From NCBI RefSeq assembly GCF_040643635.1, contig NZ_JBEYUS010000004.1, positions 1-64,000 on the forward strand: a DNA stretch of 64,000 nucleotides, read 5' to 3'. Shown here piece by piece: positions 32,960 to 41,952 of the stretch. Source of the stretch: Saccharopolyspora_C sp040643635. GTDB taxonomy: Bacteria; Actinomycetota; Actinomycetes; Mycobacteriales; Pseudonocardiaceae. Under the pieces are notes generated by a model. It had not been told where the DNA came from. It was given only the letters and a program-made list of their open reading frames with translations, and ran no database searches. The position numbers were made by a program, and so were the translations under genes. Every line of letters begins with the position of its first letter. Within the stretch, counting starts at the first letter, position 1.

Positions 32960-34174
32960 ATGTTCACCTTTCCCGCAGAACCAGCGGAACTGTTCACCGA
33001 GCGTGCACGGCACTTCCGGAGCTGGGGCGTGCCGCCGGTGGTCATCGCCCGGGTCCGGGACCGCGTCGACGACATGTGGGGGCACGGCCGCACCGGCTGG
33101 GTCCCCGTGTGGGCGGAGGAGGCCCGGCGCGCCGAAGCGGACCGGGACTGGGCGCGCGCCGCCGCCTGCTGGGGCGCCGCCCGGTTCCCCTGCCTCGCCA
33201 CCGCCGACCGGCGGGAGGCCTACGGGCGCCAGCTGGACTGCTTCCGGCACGCCACCGCCGACCTGCCCGTCGCGTTCCGCCGCTACCGGCTCGACGTGCC
33301 GTACCGGCAGCAGACCACCCGCGTCACCGCGCACGTCTACCGGCGGCACCGCGGCGTCAGCGACCAGCTGCTGCTGCTCTGCGGCGGCGTCGACACCTGG
33401 AAGGTCGAACTGCACCGGATGGCGCTGCGCATCTCGCTGGTCAGCGGGCTCACCGTCGCCGCCGTCGACATGCCCGGCACCGGCGAGTCCCGGGTGCCGC
33501 TGGCCGCCGACGCCGACCTGCTGCTCGCGGGCACCGCGCGGCAGCTCGCCGGCCGCACCCGGTGTGCGAAGACCGCGGTGCTGGGGCTCGGCTTCGGCGG
33601 GCACTGGGCGGCGAAGCTCGCGCTCACCGGCAGGGTGGACGCGGCCATCGACCTCGGCGGACCGATCGGCGCCTGCGGGTCCGCGATCGACGTGCTCGGG
33701 CTGCCGCACGGCATGGCCGGGGCGATCGGCAACGCGCTGCACCTGGCCGAGCTGCCCGGGCGGGCCGAGGCCGACCGGTTCTCGCTGGAGTTCTCGCTGC
33801 GCCGGCAAGGGCTGCTGAGCACCCGGTCCGCCGCGCCGCTGCTCGCGATCAACGGCACCGGCGACCCGTACGTGCCGCTGCGGGACACCATCGCCCTCGC
33901 CGACCGGCCGGAGGCGGAGGTGTGGCTGGTGCCCGGCACCGGGCACTGCGCGCGGGAACGGCTCCCCCGGGTGCTGCCACCCGCCGTCGGCTGGCTGCTC
34001 GCCGAGCTGTCGCCGCGCTCGGTGCGCAGGCAGCTCGCGGCGCGGGCGCTGCGCACCTCGCTCGGCGACGTCGTCACCGGACCCGCGCACGTCACCGGCG
34101 CGGACGGGCACGTCGAGACCATCAGCGCCCGCACCCGCCGCCCGCACCGCGCGACCGGCCCCGGCGCCGCCTGA
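32960..34174 (+). CDS. FrsA-like alpha/beta-hydrolase fold protein
   Basis: 404 residues. An N-terminal helical cap (about 1-95) precedes an alpha/beta-hydrolase core with LLLLCGGVDTWK, AAVDMPGTGES, VLGLGFGGHWAAKLAL, and GTGDPYVP then PGTGHCARERLP for acid and histidine. The nucleophile elbow reads GLGFGG, with no serine, as in the FrsA/DUF1100 group whose catalytic activity is debated. The substrate is unknown. The last 40 residues are basic and may be disordered. The ATG is placed by an upstream GGAGG and the conserved MFTFPAEPAELF start. Confidence 0.75.
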   Translation: MFTFPAEPAELFTERARHFRSWGVPPVVIARVRDRVDDMWGHGRTGWVPVWAEEARRAEADRDWARAAACWGAARFPCLATADRREAYGRQLDCFRHATADLPVAFRRYRLDVPYRQQTTRVTAHVYRRHRGVSDQLLLLCGGVDTWKVELHRMALRISLVSGLTVAAVDMPGTGESRVPLAADADLLLAGTARQLAGRTRCAKTAVLGLGFGGHWAAKLALTGRVDAAIDLGGPIGACGSAIDVLGLPHGMAGAIGNALHLAELPGRAEADRFSLEFSLRRQGLLSTRSAAPLLAINGTGDPYVPLRDTIALADRPEAEVWLVPGTGHCARERLPRVLPPAVGWLLAELSPRSVRRQLAARALRTSLGDVVTGPAHVTGADGHVETISARTRRPHRATGPGAA

Positions 34175-34411
34175 GCCGCCGTCCGGGCCGCGGGCGAACG
34201 GCTGCTCCGCCCGGTGCGGACGTCCTGTCGGCGCTCTCCCGGGCACTCGTCGATCGGAGAGCCGGGCGGGCGTTCGACGTCGCGCGGAAGGCGAGTCGGG
34301 GGTCGAGCGGCGATCGCGCGGCGGCGCGAAGTGGGACGAGCGGCGGACGGGCCGCTCGTGGCCCGCGCCCGAGCCGACGCACCGCGGCCGCGCGACGCCG
34401 GCGCCGCGGGC

Positions 34412-35899
34412 TCACGCCGTGGCGGGCTCCGGATCCGGATCGCGGGTGAGCGCCTCGGCGATCTCCTCCGCCGCGGGCGGAGCATCCCGGTACCAGGCGC
34501 CGATCGCCACGAACAGCAGCAACGACACGAGCACCGGGGAGACCACCGTGATCGCCTCGGACAGCCCCAGCACGTACTTCGCGAGCGCGAAGGTGAGCAG
34601 TCCGCCCGCCCAGGAGATCAGCGCGGCGGTGGGCCCGACGTGCCGGAACGGCCGCAGCATCCCCAGCATCATCGGGATCGAGATCGGCCCGATCAGCGCG
34701 CCCACCCAGGCGACGATGATGCCCAGCACGCCGCCGAGGTTCTCCGCGTTCAGCGCCAGCACCACGCTGAGGAACACGAACACCACCGTGAGCACCCGGC
34801 CCGCCCGCAGGAACTGCTCGTCGGTGAACTCCCCGGCACGGCGCCACACCCGCGGCAGCACGTCGCGGGTCATCACCGCCGAGATCGCGGTGGCGTCGGA
34901 CGCGGCCATCGCCATCGTGTGCGAGAAGACGCCGACCAGCACCAGCCCCAGCAGCCCCGCGGGCAGGAACCGCAAGGCCATCTCGGCGTAGACGTCCTCG
35001 GAGTTCTCCACCCGCACCAGCAGCGGTGCCGCGAACATCGGCAACATCAGCACGACGGGCCACACCAGGTAGAGCGCGCTGGACAGCAGCGCCGTGCGCC
35101 GCGCCGCCGCCGAGGTGGGAGTGGCGATGTAGCGCTGCGCCAGGTTCCACATGCCGCCGTTGTACTCGAAGGTCTTCACCAGCACGTACACCAGCAGGAA
35201 GTACGCGGGATAGCTGCTCGTCGTCGGCGCGGTGTGCCCGTCGGGTAACGCGGACCAGAAGTTCGCGTAGTTGAACCCCCGGTCCGCCAAGGCGATGCCG
35301 ACCGCACCGATCATCGCGAACGCCGCGACTCCCTGGATCACGAACTGCCCCAGCTCGGTGAGCGCGTCGGCCCACAACCCGCCCGCGGTGCAGTACACCA
35401 GCGTCACCGCCGCGGTGATCACGATGCCCCAGCCGAGCGGGATGCCGACGAACTTGTTGAGCAGCAACGCGATCGCCGACCACTTGGCCGCCACGTCGAA
35501 CACCTTCAGCAGCGAACCGCTCCACGCCAGCACCTGCTGGGTGGGCACGTTGAACCGCCGGGCGAGGTACTCCAGCGGGGAGGCGATGCGGTAGTGCGTG
35601 CGCAGCCGGTTCCACTTGGGGGCGAACAGGAAGGCCCCGATCCCGGTGGCGACGGCCAGCGGGAACATGAACACGACGTAGGACACGATGCCCTGGTCGT
35701 AGGCGACTCCGGCGTAGGCGACGAACACGACGGCGCTGTAGCCGGACATGTGGTGCGAGATCCCGGCCAGCCACCACGGCATCCGGCCGCCCGCCGTGAA
35801 GAAGTCCGCGGTGTCGGCGACCTGGCGATGCGCCCAGACACCGATCGCCAGCATGATCAGCAGATAGCCTGCGATGATCACCCAGTCCAACGGGTGCAT
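34412..35899 (-). CDS. Sodium:solute symporter (SSS family), probable uronate uptake
   Basis: 495 residues with about 13 transmembrane helices, starting MHPLDWVIIAGYLLIML and containing the SSS signature region VADTADFFTAGGRMPWWLAGIS (about 30-51) and SHTMAMAASDATAISAV. SSS proteins import sugars, amino acids or organic acids with sodium. Position beside a uronate isomerase and a hexuronate-type dehydrogenase suggests hexuronate uptake, an inference. ATG 35899 follows GAAGGGA. Its promoter (TTGCCG, 17 nt, TAGCTT) overlaps a candidate LacI-family operator. Confidence 0.87.
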   Translation of the reverse strand: MHPLDWVIIAGYLLIMLAIGVWAHRQVADTADFFTAGGRMPWWLAGISHHMSGYSAVVFVAYAGVAYDQGIVSYVVFMFPLAVATGIGAFLFAPKWNRLRTHYRIASPLEYLARRFNVPTQQVLAWSGSLLKVFDVAAKWSAIALLLNKFVGIPLGWGIVITAAVTLVYCTAGGLWADALTELGQFVIQGVAAFAMIGAVGIALADRGFNYANFWSALPDGHTAPTTSSYPAYFLLVYVLVKTFEYNGGMWNLAQRYIATPTSAAARRTALLSSALYLVWPVVLMLPMFAAPLLVRVENSEDVYAEMALRFLPAGLLGLVLVGVFSHTMAMAASDATAISAVMTRDVLPRVWRRAGEFTDEQFLRAGRVLTVVFVFLSVVLALNAENLGGVLGIIVAWVGALIGPISIPMMLGMLRPFRHVGPTAALISWAGGLLTFALAKYVLGLSEAITVVSPVLVSLLLFVAIGAWYRDAPPAAEEIAEALTRDPDPEPATA

Positions 35900-35992
35900 G
35901 TGGTGTCCCTTCCCTGGCCGGAGGAATCCGGCTCTCACGTCGTTGTGGGGGTTCGCCGCCGGCGCGGCTCTCGGGCGGTGCGGAGTGCGTTC

Positions 35993-36030
35993 AAGCTAGG
36001 GAGGTGGGACATCCGCGGCAATCAGTTGCC
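35993..36030 (-). promoter_or_regulatory. Promoter with overlapping LacI-type operator for the SSS gene
   Basis: Reading on the minus strand, -35 TTGCCG (36021-36016), a 17-nt spacer and -10 TAGCTT (35998-35993) form a good promoter. The -35 lies inside the palindrome GGCAATCAGTTGCC (36017-36030). The same palindrome type occurs before uxaC (38806-38819), so repression by the adjacent LacI-family protein is likely. Confidence 0.55.
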
Positions 36031-36078
36031 ACTACTTGCCACGGGGTCGCGGGCGACGGTCCGCCGGCGCGCACGCCG

Positions 36079-37344
36079 CTAGGGCTCGTCGCCTGCATTG
36101 CTCGGGACCTCGGTGTCGATCGCCGCGATCAGCTCGTCGTCCGAGACCAGGTCCGCGTCGAGGGCCGCGAGCACCGCGCGGGCGCCGGAACGCGCGGCCG
36201 GTACGAGGTCCGCGGACCTCGGATCGCGGACGTCGCCGCCTCGGAGGTGGGCGATCCACGCGGCGAGCACCACCACCGCGGCCTCCGGCAGCCGACCGGC
36301 GCCGCGTTCGCGGTGCAGCACCGGCAGCACGCGCGCCGGGATCTTCTGCGAACCGTCCACCGCGATCTGCCGCAACCGGTGCTCGACGCCCGGTGCCGCG
36401 AAGCGCCGCCGCAGCGCGGCCCGGTACTCGTCGAGTTCCGCGGCGGGCAGCGGCAGGTGCCGCGCGGCGGTGTCCCACCACGACTCGGCCAGCCCGGCGA
36501 GCACCGGATCGTCCATCGCCTCCCGCACCGTGCCCCGGCCGCGCCCGAGCCCGGCGTAGGCGAGCAGGCTGTGCGCGCCGTTGAGCAGCCACAACTTCCG
36601 CCGCTGGTAGTCGTCGACGGAGTCGACCAGCCGCGCGCCCGCCCGCTCCCAGCGCGGCCGCCCGCCGGGGAAGTCGCCCGCCAGCAGCCATTCCGCGTAC
36701 GGCTCGGTCACCACCGGCACCGCGTCGCGCACCCCGCTCAGCTCGTGCACGGCCCGCACGTCGGCGGGTGTGGTGGCGGGCGTGATCCGGTCGACCACGG
36801 TGCTCACGACCGACACCCCGGCTTCCAGCCACGCCGTGAACGCCGCGTCGCCACCCGCCGCCGCCTCCCGCAGCACCGAACGCAGCACCGCACCGTTGTC
36901 CGGCACGTTGTCGCAGGGCACCAGGGTGATCGGTGCGGCGGACGCGCGGAACCGCGCCCGCAATCCCGCCACCAGCCGGGAGATCGCGGAGTCCCGCCCC
37001 GGCGGTGGCACCCGGTAGGCCGCCTCCGTCACGGTGAGCGTCACCACCGCCACCTCGGGCGCGGTGAGGTCGGCGAGCCACTGCTCCGCCTCCGCTCCCG
37101 CGTGCGCGCGGCTGATCGAGCCGACGGTGCGCACCGGATCGTCCGCACCACGCACCAGCAGCGAGTACATCCCGCCCTGCGCGGTGAGCTCCGCGGGCAG
37201 CGCGGTGCTGCGGAACGTGTAGGCGGCGATGCCCCACTCCGGATCGGCGGCGGTGCAGACGGCCTGGTGCGCCCGGTGGAAACCGCCGAGTCCCAGGTGC
37301 ACGGCGCGGACGGGGGCGGGCTCGGCATCCCGGCTCAGTCGCAT
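36079..37344 (-). CDS. Mannitol-dehydrogenase-family oxidoreductase (fructuronate/tagaturonate reductase type)
   Basis: 421 residues of the polyol-specific long-chain dehydrogenase family. An N-terminal nucleotide-binding segment (VRAVHLGLGGFHRAHQA) is followed by DNVPDNGAVLR and the catalytic RRKLWLLNGAHSLLAYAG block near 240-257, where Lys and the Asn/His pair are conserved. Family members include mannitol 2-dehydrogenase and the uronate reductases UxuB and UxaB. Position 2 nt after the uronate isomerase stop supports reduction of fructuronate to mannonate (or tagaturonate to altronate) with NADH. No mannonate dehydratase is in the window. Confidence 0.85.
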   Translation of the reverse strand: MRLSRDAEPAPVRAVHLGLGGFHRAHQAVCTAADPEWGIAAYTFRSTALPAELTAQGGMYSLLVRGADDPVRTVGSISRAHAGAEAEQWLADLTAPEVAVVTLTVTEAAYRVPPPGRDSAISRLVAGLRARFRASAAPITLVPCDNVPDNGAVLRSVLREAAAGGDAAFTAWLEAGVSVVSTVVDRITPATTPADVRAVHELSGVRDAVPVVTEPYAEWLLAGDFPGGRPRWERAGARLVDSVDDYQRRKLWLLNGAHSLLAYAGLGRGRGTVREAMDDPVLAGLAESWWDTAARHLPLPAAELDEYRAALRRRFAAPGVEHRLRQIAVDGSQKIPARVLPVLHRERGAGRLPEAAVVVLAAWIAHLRGGDVRDPRSADLVPAARSGARAVLAALDADLVSDDELIAAIDTEVPSNAGDEP

Positions 37345-37346
37345 GA

Positions 37347-38774
37347 TCACAACCGGAAGGCGGTTCGGGGCTGGCGGTCGTTGAGGTCGCGCAGGACCTG
37401 CGCGGCGTCGTCCTCGCCGAGCACGTGCTCCGCGACGAGCGAGGCCAGGTGCCCGGCGTCCACCCGGCGCGCGGTGTCGTGCCGGGCGGGGATGGAGCAG
37501 AAACCCCGGGTGTCGTCGATGAATCCGGCGGTGCGGTGGAAACCGGCCGTCTCGGTGACGGCGTCCCGGAACCGCCGCATCGCGCGCGGCGCGTCCAGGA
37601 ACCACCACGGCGCGCCCAGGTACACCGACGGGTAGAACCCGGCGATCGGCGCGAGCTCGCGGGAGAACACCGTCTCGTCCAGCGTGCACAGCACGGTCCG
37701 GAACCGCGGATCGGTGCCGAACCGCCGCAGCATCGGGCGCAGCGACTCGGTGAACTCGGCGCGGGTGGGGATGTCGTGGCCGGTGTCGGGGCCGTAGCGC
37801 GCGAAGGTCTCCGGGTGGTGGTTGCGCAGGCTGCCGGTGTGCAGCGCCAGCACCAGGCCGTCCTCGCTGGACATCCGGGCCATCTCGCCGAGCAGCTGGC
37901 GCGACAGCAGCGCCGCGTCGCCGCGGCCGGCGCGCACCTCGCCGAACAGCCGGGAGGCCTCGTGCTCCGGCAGGAACTCCATGCGCGGGTCCGGAGCTCC
38001 GTGGTCGGTCGCGGTGGCGCCGTGCGCGCGGAAGAACTCGCGCCGCGCCTCCAGCGCCCGGACCAGGCCGCGGTAGTCGCCGGTGTCGATGCCGCTGACC
38101 TCGGCCAGCCGGTCCAGCGCAGCGGGCCAGTCCGGGCGGGTCGCGTCGAGGTAGCGGTCCGGGCGGAACGTCGGCACCACCCGGCCCTGCCAGCTCGGGT
38201 CCTCGGCGAGCGCGCGGTGGTGGCGCAGGTCGTCGGCCGGATCGTCGGTGGTGGCCAGCACCTCGATCCCGAAGGAGCGGTACAGCGCGCGCGGCCGCAG
38301 CTCGGGTCGGGCCAGTCGTTCGGTGAGCTCGTCGAACAGCGCGTCGGCGGTCTCCGCCGCGGGCTGGACCGCCACGCCCAGCACGTCGTGCAGCTCCGCT
38401 TCCAGCCACTGCCGGGACGCGGTGCCGAGGAACAGGTGCCAGTGCGAGCAGAACACCCGCCACACCTCGCGCGGTGGCGCCGGTTCCGCCGGACCGCCGG
38501 GAAGCCCGCACTCGTGCAGCGGGACGCCATGGGCGTGCAGCAGCCGCGTCACGTAGTGATCGGGCGTGACCAGCAGCGCCGCCGGATCGGCGAACGGCCG
38601 GTCCGCCGCGAGCAGCTCGGGATCGACGTGCCCGTGCGGGCTGATCAGCGGCAGGTCGCGGACGTGCTCGTAGAGGCGCCGGGCGATGGGCCGTTGCACC
38701 GGATCGCTCGGCAGCAGCCGATCAGGGTGCGGCGCGAGCGGAATCGCCGCCGATGAAGTGGAACCACTGGCCAT
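37347..38774 (-). CDS. uxaC: Glucuronate (uronate) isomerase
   Basis: 475 residues, the normal family size. Recognisable blocks are LPLISPHGHVDPELL (about 42-56, with metal-binding His residues), VFCSHWHLFLGTASR, LALHTGSLRNHHPE, LDETVFSRELAPIAGFYPSVYLGAPWWFLD and GFIDDTRGFCSIPARHD. It interconverts glucuronate/fructuronate and galacturonate/tagaturonate. I chose ATG 38774 because a GATTCT -10-like box ends 6 nt upstream, with TTGTCC at 38810-38805 as -35, which would give a leaderless mRNA. The -35 overlaps an operator-like palindrome. Confidence 0.92.
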   Translation of the reverse strand: MASGSTSSAAIPLAPHPDRLLPSDPVQRPIARRLYEHVRDLPLISPHGHVDPELLAADRPFADPAALLVTPDHYVTRLLHAHGVPLHECGLPGGPAEPAPPREVWRVFCSHWHLFLGTASRQWLEAELHDVLGVAVQPAAETADALFDELTERLARPELRPRALYRSFGIEVLATTDDPADDLRHHRALAEDPSWQGRVVPTFRPDRYLDATRPDWPAALDRLAEVSGIDTGDYRGLVRALEARREFFRAHGATATDHGAPDPRMEFLPEHEASRLFGEVRAGRGDAALLSRQLLGEMARMSSEDGLVLALHTGSLRNHHPETFARYGPDTGHDIPTRAEFTESLRPMLRRFGTDPRFRTVLCTLDETVFSRELAPIAGFYPSVYLGAPWWFLDAPRAMRRFRDAVTETAGFHRTAGFIDDTRGFCSIPARHDTARRVDAGHLASLVAEHVLGEDDAAQVLRDLNDRQPRTAFRL

Positions 38775-38780
38775 GCCCGC

Positions 38781-38819
38781 AGAATCGGCCGCGGGTCGCG
38801 CCCCGGACAACTAGTTGCC
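38781..38819 (-). promoter_or_regulatory. Promoter and LacI-type operator of uxaC
   Basis: The palindrome GGCAACTAGTTGTC (38819-38806, minus strand) closely matches the site before the SSS gene. -35 TTGTCC (38810-38805) lies within it, and GATTCT (38786-38781) is 18 nt further on. The operator also overlaps the stop codon of the upstream lacI-type gene. Confidence 0.5.
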
Positions 38820-39803
38820 ATCGGTTGCCGGGCCGGTGGACCCGCGGACCACGAGGTGCGCGTCGAACGTCCTGGACCGGGTGCCGCCGCCGGTCAGCTC
38901 GGCGTGCACCGCGTCGACCGCGCAACCGCCGACCTGCTCGGCGGGCCCCGCGATGGTGGTCAACCCGGGCACCACCAGGTCGGCGCCGAAGATGTCGTCG
39001 CACCCGACGACGCTGCGGTCCTCCGGCAACCGCAGCCCCATGGCCTGCAGGCGTTGCATCGCACCGATGGCGACGAGGTCGTTGTAGGCGATGGCCGCGG
39101 TGGCCCCGTCCAGGACGAACGCCTCCGCCGCGTCCCGGCCGCCCTCCCTGGTCGGCGGGTGCGGCCCGAGGAACGACGACCGCAGGCCCAGGGATGCGGC
39201 TTCGGCGTGCACCGCGCCCCAGCGCTGCCCGTTGATCCACGAATTGCGCGGACCGGACAGGTAGGCGATGCGCCGGTGCCCGAACGCGGCGAGGTGGCGG
39301 ACCGCGGTGCGCATCCCGGCCGCGGTGTCCACCACCAGGCTCGGCAGGCCCTCGATCACGCGGTTCACCATCACCAGCGGCCGGTGCCGCGCCAACTGCC
39401 GCACGGAGTCGTCGGCGAGCCGGGAGGTGGCGAGGATCCCGCCGGTCGAATTCGCCAGCAGGTGCCGCAGGTTCCCGGCCTCCACCTGCGGCGACTCGTC
39501 GCTGTCGGTGAGCGCCAGCGCGTAGTGCCGCTCGATGGCGCGGGACTGCGCGGCCTTGATCAACCCGGCGTAGCAGGGGTTGGCGATGTCCGTGACGACC
39601 AGCATCAACGTGCGGGACCGACCGGGCGCTTCGGCCCTGGCCAGCGGGCGCGGCTCGTACCCGATCTCCGCCGCCGCGACCCGGACCAGGGTGCGGGTCG
39701 TGGCGCTGACCCGCGACGGATTGCTGAACGCGCGGGACACGGTGGACGCGGCGACGCCGCAGCGCCGCGCGACGTCGTAGATCGTCGGTCTGCGCTCGGC
39801 CAC
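38811..39803 (-). CDS. LacI-family transcriptional regulator
   Basis: 330 residues. N-terminal LacI helix-turn-helix (TIYDVARRCGVAASTVSRAFSNPSRVS, about 6-32) with a hinge helix (RPLARAEAPG), then a periplasmic-binding-protein-like effector domain with VTDIANPCYAGLI, VVDTAAGMRTAVRHLAAFGHRRIAYLSG and the AIAYNDLVAIG element. It is probably the local regulator of the uronate genes, inferred from position and the three TTGCC-type palindromes. GTG at 39803 is preceded by AGGAGG; longer frames upstream lack homology. A third candidate site (39857-39870) precedes its own start, suggesting autoregulation. Confidence 0.9.
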   Translation of the reverse strand: MAERRPTIYDVARRCGVAASTVSRAFSNPSRVSATTRTLVRVAAAEIGYEPRPLARAEAPGRSRTLMLVVTDIANPCYAGLIKAAQSRAIERHYALALTDSDESPQVEAGNLRHLLANSTGGILATSRLADDSVRQLARHRPLVMVNRVIEGLPSLVVDTAAGMRTAVRHLAAFGHRRIAYLSGPRNSWINGQRWGAVHAEAASLGLRSSFLGPHPPTREGGRDAAEAFVLDGATAAIAYNDLVAIGAMQRLQAMGLRLPEDRSVVGCDDIFGADLVVPGLTTIAGPAEQVGGCAVDAVHAELTGGGTRSRTFDAHLVVRGSTGPATDGN

Positions 39804-40086
39804 GGGCGCCACCTCCTGCTCGGCTCCGGTCAATCGACCACGCCGACCGCCGCGGTGACAACAGGTGGCAACTCGTCGCCGCCGACGTCCCGGGCGTTCC
39901 TGGTGCCGGGCTCCGCGAGCCGCCGCGGCTCCTCCCGGCCCGTTGTTGGACGAACGGGCCGTGCACCCGGCCGGTCCAGCGGAGGTGCCGCGCACTCGGC
40001 GGACCGGGGACCGTCAGGATGGGGAGGCAACCCGTTACAGGACCGGAGAGTTCTCGTTGTACGGGGACGACGCTCGGGAGGTTCGC

Positions 40087-41139
40087 GTGACCTGGATGAT
40101 CTACGGTGCGACCGGCTACACGGGGCGGCTCATCGCGGAGCGCGCCGTCGACCGGGGGCAGCGCCCGGTGCTGGCCGGGCGGGACCCGGCGAAGGTGGCG
40201 CGCGTCGCCACGCCCCTCGGCCTGCCCTACCGCGTCTTCGACCTGCGTGACGAGCAGGCCACCACGGCCGCGCTCGCCGACGTCGACCTGGTGGCGCACT
40301 GCGCGGGCCCGTTCTCGGCGACCTCCGCGCCGATGGTGTCGGCGTGCCTGGCGACCGGTACGCACTACGTGGACATCACCGGCGAGATCGACGTGTTCGA
40401 GTCGGTGGCCGCACGGCACGAGGACGCGGCGCGGGCCGGCGTGGTGCTGCTGCCCGGTTCCGGGTTCGACGTGGTGCCCACCGACTGCCTGGCCGCGCTC
40501 GTCGCCGCCGAGCTGCCCACCGCCACCAGCTTGGACCTGGCGTTCCAGGCCAGCGGCGGGATCAGCGGCGGCACGCTCAAGAGCGCGCTGGAGGGCGCCG
40601 CGCTCGGCGGCCGCGCCCGCATCGACGGCGAGCTGCGCACCGTCCCGATGGGCTGGCGGCACCGGGAAGTGCCGTTCCCGTCCGGCCGGCACACCGCGTC
40701 CTCGCTGCCGTGGGGCGACGTGAGCACCGCGTTCCGCAGCACCGGCATCCCGAACATCACCACCTTCACCCGGCTGCCCGGCCTGCACCGGCTCGGGCCG
40801 CGGGCCACCGCGCTCGGCCGAGCCGTGCTGGGCAGGCCCGTCGCGCAGCGCCTCGGCAAGGCCGCGATCGGCGCGCTCGTGCACGGCCCCGGCACCGCGC
40901 AGCGGGCGCGGAACTGGGTGGAGGTGTACGCCGAGGCCACCGACGACGCGGGGCGTTCCGCCTCGGCCGCGCTGATCGGACCGGACACCTACGAGTTCAC
41001 CGTCGACTCGGTCCTGCGCACCGTCGCCGCGCTCCTCGCGGGCGGTGTCCGCCCCGGCGCGCACACCCCGTCCACCGCCTTCGGCCCCGACTTCGTCCGC
41101 CGCCTGCACGGAGTCCGGGTCATCGAACCCGTCCGCTGA
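40087..41139 (+). CDS. Saccharopine dehydrogenase-like NAD(P)-binding protein
   Basis: 350 residues. Rossmann start MIYGATGYTGRLIAERAVDRG, followed by VLAGRDPAKV, LVAHCAGPFS and GTHYVDITGEIDVFESV, and the middle GSGFDVVPTDCLAALVA motif. This matches the saccharopine-dehydrogenase-like group that includes mycobacterial trans-acting enoyl reductases; a specific substrate cannot be named. GTG 40087 has GGGAGG 6 nt upstream. It ends before a hairpin shared with the convergent GDT1 gene. Confidence 0.82.
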   Translation: MTWMIYGATGYTGRLIAERAVDRGQRPVLAGRDPAKVARVATPLGLPYRVFDLRDEQATTAALADVDLVAHCAGPFSATSAPMVSACLATGTHYVDITGEIDVFESVAARHEDAARAGVVLLPGSGFDVVPTDCLAALVAAELPTATSLDLAFQASGGISGGTLKSALEGAALGGRARIDGELRTVPMGWRHREVPFPSGRHTASSLPWGDVSTAFRSTGIPNITTFTRLPGLHRLGPRATALGRAVLGRPVAQRLGKAAIGALVHGPGTAQRARNWVEVYAEATDDAGRSASAALIGPDTYEFTVDSVLRTVAALLAGGVRPGAHTPSTAFGPDFVRRLHGVRVIEPVR

Positions 41140-41150
41140 CCCGCCGAACG

Positions 41151-41192
41151 CGAACGGACCGCCCGTCCGGGGATGGGCGGGCGGTCCGTTCG
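41151..41192. terminator. Bidirectional terminator of the GAACGG...CCGTTC family
   Basis: Arms CGAACGGACCGCCCG (41151-41165) and CGGGCGGTCCGTTCG (41178-41192) pair perfectly over 15 bp. It sits between convergent stop codons at 41139 and 41204. The outer arm sequence is that of the dispersed GAACGGTCCGTTC palindrome family. Confidence 0.75.
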
Positions 41193-41203
41193 AAGCCGAG
41201 CGG

Positions 41204-41782
41204 TCAGAGCAGGCCGAAGGTGGACTCGACGACCATCCACACCCCGAAGACGGCGAACAGGGCGGCCGCGCCGTAGCGGATGAAGCGCTCCGGCAGGTGC
41301 TTGCCGAGCAGCAGTCCGACTCCGATGGCGAGCGCGTCGGCCAGCACCATCCCGATCGTCGAGCCGATCCAGGTGCCCAGCCAGTCGTGCTGCGAGGCGA
41401 GGGTGACGGTCGCCAGCATCGTCTTGTCCCCGAGCTCGGCGAGGAAGAACGCGAGGGTCACCGCGATCACCGCGGAGCGGGCGGTGCGGCCCGCCTTGCT
41501 CTTCTCCGCCTCGGTGAGGTGGTCGCCGCGCAACGTCCAGGCGGCGAAGCCGAGGAACGCGATTCCGGCGACGAGCCCGATCCACTCGGTGGGCAGCAAG
41601 GCGCCCATGCCGAATCCGAGCGCGACCGATGCGGCGTGCACGACGGTGGTGGCGATGGTGATTCCGAGCAACACCTGCCAGGCGCGGAATCGGGTCGCGA
41701 ACGTCATGGCCATCAACTGGGACTTGTCCCCCAGTTCGGCGATGAAGATGGCCGCGGAACTGATGGCGAAACTGGCGAACAC
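41204..41782 (-). CDS. GDT1/TMEM165/MneA-type manganese exporter
   Basis: 192 residues, six transmembrane helices in two homologous halves. Each half carries the UPF0016 signature: IAELGDKSQLMAM (about 14-26) and LAELGDKTMLATV (about 112-124). These proteins export Mn(II) (bacterial MneA/Mnx) or act as Golgi Mn/Ca transporters. I place the start at GTG 41782 after GAGGTG, because an upstream ATG at 41887 falls inside a riboswitch aptamer. The riboswitch supports manganese-induced expression. Confidence 0.9.
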   Translation of the reverse strand: MFASFAISSAAIFIAELGDKSQLMAMTFATRFRAWQVLLGITIATTVVHAASVALGFGMGALLPTEWIGLVAGIAFLGFAAWTLRGDHLTEAEKSKAGRTARSAVIAVTLAFFLAELGDKTMLATVTLASQHDWLGTWIGSTIGMVLADALAIGVGLLLGKHLPERFIRYGAAALFAVFGVWMVVESTFGLL

Positions 41783-41847
41783 GGCGGTTGCACCTCTCTC
41801 GGGGGCTGGGATCAGGCACGTCACGGCCTCGACCCGATGTGCTTTCG

Positions 41848-41947
41848 GATCGAAGGTCTCGCCCGCCTGCGCTTCGAGAGGCTCCACGACCGGGCGCGTC
41901 GTCGCGCCAGCATGTCGATCGCGAATTGAGGGCTACTCCCCTTCCGC
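41848..41947 (-). promoter_or_regulatory. yybP-ykoY manganese riboswitch
   Basis: On the minus strand the leader contains GAAGGGGAGTAGCCC near its 5' end and GGCGAGACCTTCG near its 3' end. These are the two conserved internal-loop motifs of the Mn(II)-sensing yybP-ykoY family, and GAAGG pairs with CCTTC to form P1. The aptamer starts right at the predicted transcription start and is followed by about 65 nt of expression platform before the exporter start. Boundaries are approximate. Confidence 0.85.
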
Positions 41948-41952
41948 ACAAC

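Noticed and set aside
39945..39985. Further GAACGG-type hairpin
   Set aside because: Only one arm matches the family (GGACGAACGGGCCGTGCAC); the second arm pairs poorly, so it is not listed as a repeat.
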